DNA of 7,325 bases from JASFRI01 sp050115015 (GTDB lineage: Bacteria; Acidobacteriota; Polarisedimenticolia; CBDVAL01). The stretch covers positions 1 to 7,325 of the forward strand of contig JASFRI010000208.1 in NCBI GenBank assembly GCA_050115015.1. Reading direction: 5' to 3'. The notes below the pieces were generated by a model. The model ran no database searches and was not told the DNA's origin. It was given only the letters and a program-made list of their open reading frames with translations. The position numbers were made by a program, and so were the translations under genes. The first letter of the stretch is position 1; each line of letters opens with the position of its first letter. Positions 5,281 to 7,325 of this stretch are shown piece by piece.

Positions 5281-6172
5281 GGACCTTCTCGCCCCCCGTG
5301 CGGACGGACCCGCCGCCCTGGATCACGCTCACGCCACCGGGCGGAACTTCTTCGTCCCGGACGATCCCATCCGCCTCCTTCTCAGCCCGCAGCCGCAGGT
5401 TACGGCGCAGGAAGCTGCGCAGCTCATCGTCGTTGAGGTCCCGGTAGATCCGTCCCTCGAACGCCGCGGAGATCTCCCCCCGCTCCTCGGAGACCACCAC
5501 GGTCACGGCATCGGTCTCCTCGGTGACGCCGACCGCCGCGCGATGGCGGGTGCCGAACTCCTTGCTCAGCGTCGGGTGGGAGGTCAGGGGCAGGAAGCAG
5601 GACGCGGCCACCAGGCGCCCCTCCTGGATGATCACCGCACCGTCGTGGAGCGGCGTCTTCGGGATGAAGATGTTGACCAGCAGGTCGTAGGACAGCACCG
5701 CGTCGATCTGGATGCCGGTCTCGATGTAGCTGCGGAGGCCCTGCTCGCGCTCCAGGACGATCAGGGCTCCGAGCTTGCGCTGCGCGAGGGAGCGGGCGGC
5801 CAGCACGACCTCATCCACGATGCGGCCGGGCTGCGTCGAGTGGAGGCCGTGGAGCGTCAGGTTGCCGCCGAAGGTCGCCAGCGCCCGCCGGATGGTGTTC
5901 TGGAACACCACGATCATCGCGAAGGGGACGTAGAACAGGATGCCGCCGAGCACCCGGTGGACGGTCTCCAGGCCGGCGAGCCCCGTCGCCATGTAGAACA
6001 CCATGAGGACGCCGACGCCGAGCAGCATCTGCACCGCCCGGGTGCCCCGGATCAGCAGGAACAGGTAGTAGAAGATGTAGGCGAGGAGGAGGATGTCCAC
6101 CACGTCCACGAGCCAGCCGAAGGCCCCGGTCCGGAACTCGCGGATCGCCTCGAGGGTCTCCCAGCCGCTCAT
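5270..6172 (-). CDS. cdaA: Diadenylate cyclase CdaA (DacA family)
   Basis: CdaA joins two ATP molecules into cyclic di-AMP, a second messenger controlling potassium and osmolyte uptake and cell-wall homeostasis, at the inner face of the membrane. The 300-residue protein has three predicted N-terminal transmembrane helices (about 22-41, 48-66 and 76-91), a linker, and a DAC domain (about 100-255) with the catalytic DGA motif (177-179 in PLHDGAVII), the RHR motif (209-211 in GTRHRAAVG) and a trailing SEE (228-230). Length and layout are typical of CdaA, not DisA. A roughly 40-residue charged tail follows the domain. Two ATGs lie six bases apart; the GGAGG at 6179-6183 is six bases from the ATG at 6172 but abuts the one at 6178, so 6172 is chosen. 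That ATG overlaps the folP stop as ATGA. cdaR follows with an 11-base overlap. Confidence 0.97.
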   Translation of the reverse strand: MSGWETLEAIREFRTGAFGWLVDVVDILLLAYIFYYLFLLIRGTRAVQMLLGVGVLMVFYMATGLAGLETVHRVLGGILFYVPFAMIVVFQNTIRRALATFGGNLTLHGLHSTQPGRIVDEVVLAARSLAQRKLGALIVLEREQGLRSYIETGIQIDAVLSYDLLVNIFIPKTPLHDGAVIIQEGRLVAASCFLPLTSHPTLSKEFGTRHRAAVGVTEETDAVTVVVSEERGEISAAFEGRIYRDLNDDELRSFLRRNLRLRAEKEADGIVRDEEVPPGGVSVIQGGGSVRTGGEKVHEG

Positions 6173-7325
6173 CGGCATCCTCCGTCCCGGACGGCGTCCA
6201 CGGCGCGCAGGGCGTCGACGGTCTCCGGCAAGTCGTGGGCGCGGATCACCGCCGCTCCGGCCATCGTGGCGGCGGCGGCAACGCCCAGGCTCCCGGCGAG
6301 GCGATCCTCCACCGGGCGATCCGTCACCTTCCCGAGGAAGCTCTTCCGCGAGGCCCCCACCACCACGGGCCGGCCCAGTGCACGGAACGAGGCCAGGTGC
6401 CGCAGGAGCGTCAGGTTGTGCTCGAGCCGCTTGCCGAAGCCGATGCCCGGGTCCACCGCGATCCGGTACTCGTCGACCCCGGCCTCCACCGCCCGGCGGA
6501 CGGCATCGGCGAGGAAATCCAGGACATCCGCCACGACGTCCCCGTAGCGCGGATCCTCCTGCATGGTCTCCGGCGTGCCCTGCATGTGCATCAGCACGAG
6601 ACCCGCCCCCGCCCGGGCCACCAGCGGGCCCATGTCGGGGTCCCCGCCCAGCGCGGTCACGTCGTTGACGATGCGCGCCCCGGCCTCCAGGGCCGCCGCG
6701 GCGACGGCGGCATGCCGCGTATCCACGGAGACGGGGACGTCGGTCCGCCGCGCCAGCGCCCGCACGACGGGCACGACCCGCTCCCGCTCCTCCTTCTCGG
6801 ACACCGGGCGGGCCCCGGGACGGGTGGACTCGCCGCCGACGTCGAGGATGTCCGCGCCGTCGGCCGCGAGCCGCAGGCCGTGCTCGACGGCCGCGGCGGG
6901 CTCCAGGTACCGGCCGCCGTCGCAGAAGGAATCGGGCGTGACGTTCACGACCCCCATGACCCGGCTGCGGGGACCCGTCTCGAGGACCCGTCCCCGGACG
7001 CCCCACCGGTGGAGGCGCAGCGCGTCCCGCTCCAGCAGACGTCGGAGGGAGCCGCCGAGGTCCGGGACCTTCGTCGCCAGCAGCCCGGCGAACTCCCGGA
7101 AGGCCCGACGATCGCCGGGCAGCGCGAGGGAGCCGTCGTCGAGGACGGCCGGGGGGTGGGCGCCCGCACGGACGGCGCAGGCGGCGATCCACTCCTCCAG
7201 GAGGTCGGCACGCCGGGGGATGCGCAGGAGGGAGCGGAACCCGGGCGGGATCGCGTCTCCGCCCAGGCGGCGCATGTGATCGCCCAATCGTCCTGGATGG
7301 TCGAAGTCGACGATGTGAGCCTCGT
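6169..7325 (-). CDS. folP: Dihydropteroate synthase FolP with N-terminal extension (5' partial)
   Basis: FolP condenses p-aminobenzoate with 6-hydroxymethyl-7,8-dihydropterin diphosphate to dihydropteroate in folate synthesis; it is the sulfonamide target. 384 residues are visible and the frame is open to the right edge. Counting from the first complete codon (7323), residues 122-384 form the TIM barrel: MGVVNVTPDSF (123-133), DVGGESTRPGA (161-171), SVDTR (199-203), NDVTA (220-224), DPGIGFGK (291-298), the SRKSF substrate-binding loop (325-329) and RAHD (361-364). Residues 1-121 are an extension absent from the ~280-residue E. coli enzyme; their layout ('LGGDAIPPGFRSLLRI', then a helical stretch, then 'LPGDRRAFREFAGLL') resembles the extension of some Firmicutes FolP proteins, as recalled. 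TTG 7287 and ATG 7275 are possible starts, but coding-like sequence continues upstream, so the true start is probably outside. The TGA overlaps the cdaA ATG. Confidence 0.94.
   Translation of the reverse strand, partial: EAHIVDFDHPGRLGDHMRRLGGDAIPPGFRSLLRIPRRADLLEEWIAACAVRAGAHPPAVLDDGSLALPGDRRAFREFAGLLATKVPDLGGSLRRLLERDALRLHRWGVRGRVLETGPRSRVMGVVNVTPDSFCDGGRYLEPAAAVEHGLRLAADGADILDVGGESTRPGARPVSEKEERERVVPVVRALARRTDVPVSVDTRHAAVAAAALEAGARIVNDVTALGGDPDMGPLVARAGAGLVLMHMQGTPETMQEDPRYGDVVADVLDFLADAVRRAVEAGVDEYRIAVDPGIGFGKRLEHNLTLLRHLASFRALGRPVVVGASRKSFLGKVTDRPVEDRLAGSLGVAAAATMAGAAVIRAHDLPETVDALRAVDAVRDGGCR
6179..6183 (-). promoter_or_regulatory. Ribosome-binding site that decides the cdaA start
   Basis: GGAGG on the minus strand sits inside the end of folP. 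Its distance is six bases to the ATG at 6172 and zero to the ATG at 6178, so only the downstream ATG can be used efficiently. It allows re-initiation next to the folP stop codon. Confidence 0.75.

Noticed and set aside
6173..6178. ATG at 6178 as the cdaA start
   Set aside because: It abuts the GGAGG with no spacing; the ATG at 6172 has a six-base spacing.
5207..6547. A 446-codon open frame on the plus strand opposite cdaA and folP
   Set aside because: Antisense shadow of CdaA and FolP; its composition is dominated by His, Asp, Glu, Arg and Gly with no recognisable fold.
5270..7192. cdaA extended upstream as one long protein through folP
   Set aside because: The extra 340 residues are an Arg/Gly/Pro-rich shadow of FolP; the CdaA family begins at the ATG at 6172, which has a well-placed GGAGG.

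Overview
This is a very GC-rich (roughly 70% by eye), fully coding stretch of bacterial chromosome. It carries seven tightly packed genes on the minus strand and one gene on the plus strand that converges on them. There are no tRNA, rRNA, CRISPR or mobile elements, and no gene-free gap longer than about 30 bases.

The minus strand, read from the right edge, runs: folP (dihydropteroate synthase with an N-terminal extension, 5' end probably outside the window), cdaA (diadenylate cyclase), cdaR (YbbR-domain protein), a GNAT-family N-acetyltransferase, glmM (phosphoglucosamine mutase), a metallo-beta-lactamase-fold protein with a degenerate metal motif, and pdxJ (pyridoxine 5'-phosphate synthase). 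Neighbours overlap by 3 to 11 bases or are separated by 16 to 27 bases, so this looks like one operon whose promoter lies upstream of the window. The core folP-cdaA-cdaR-glmM-pdxJ order is a known one. CdaA makes cyclic di-AMP, CdaR is its membrane-anchored regulator, and GlmM makes glucosamine-1-phosphate for peptidoglycan and, in Firmicutes, binds and inhibits CdaA. The GNAT and MBL-fold genes are inserted into that core and have no assigned role.

The left 1.2 kb holds an exported protein predicted to fold as a right-handed beta-helix. It probably begins just before the window and ends 31 bases from the end of pdxJ. Interleaved inverted repeats sit at this convergent junction.

The gene order (folP-cdaA-cdaR-glmM-pdxJ), the GC content and the secreted beta-helix protein suggest a high-GC, Gram-negative-type bacterium outside the Gammaproteobacteria, such as Myxococcota/Desulfobacterota, Acidobacteriota, Gemmatimonadota or a related candidate phylum. 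The sequence alone does not settle which.

The points most worth a second look are: a PdxJ that keeps the other catalytic and ligand residues but has Arg where the catalytic Glu is expected; an MBL-fold protein lacking most of the HxHxDH motif; the insertion of two extra genes into the c-di-AMP/GlmM cassette; and a possible hairpin over the glmM ribosome-binding site. I see no clear evidence of a wholly new system.
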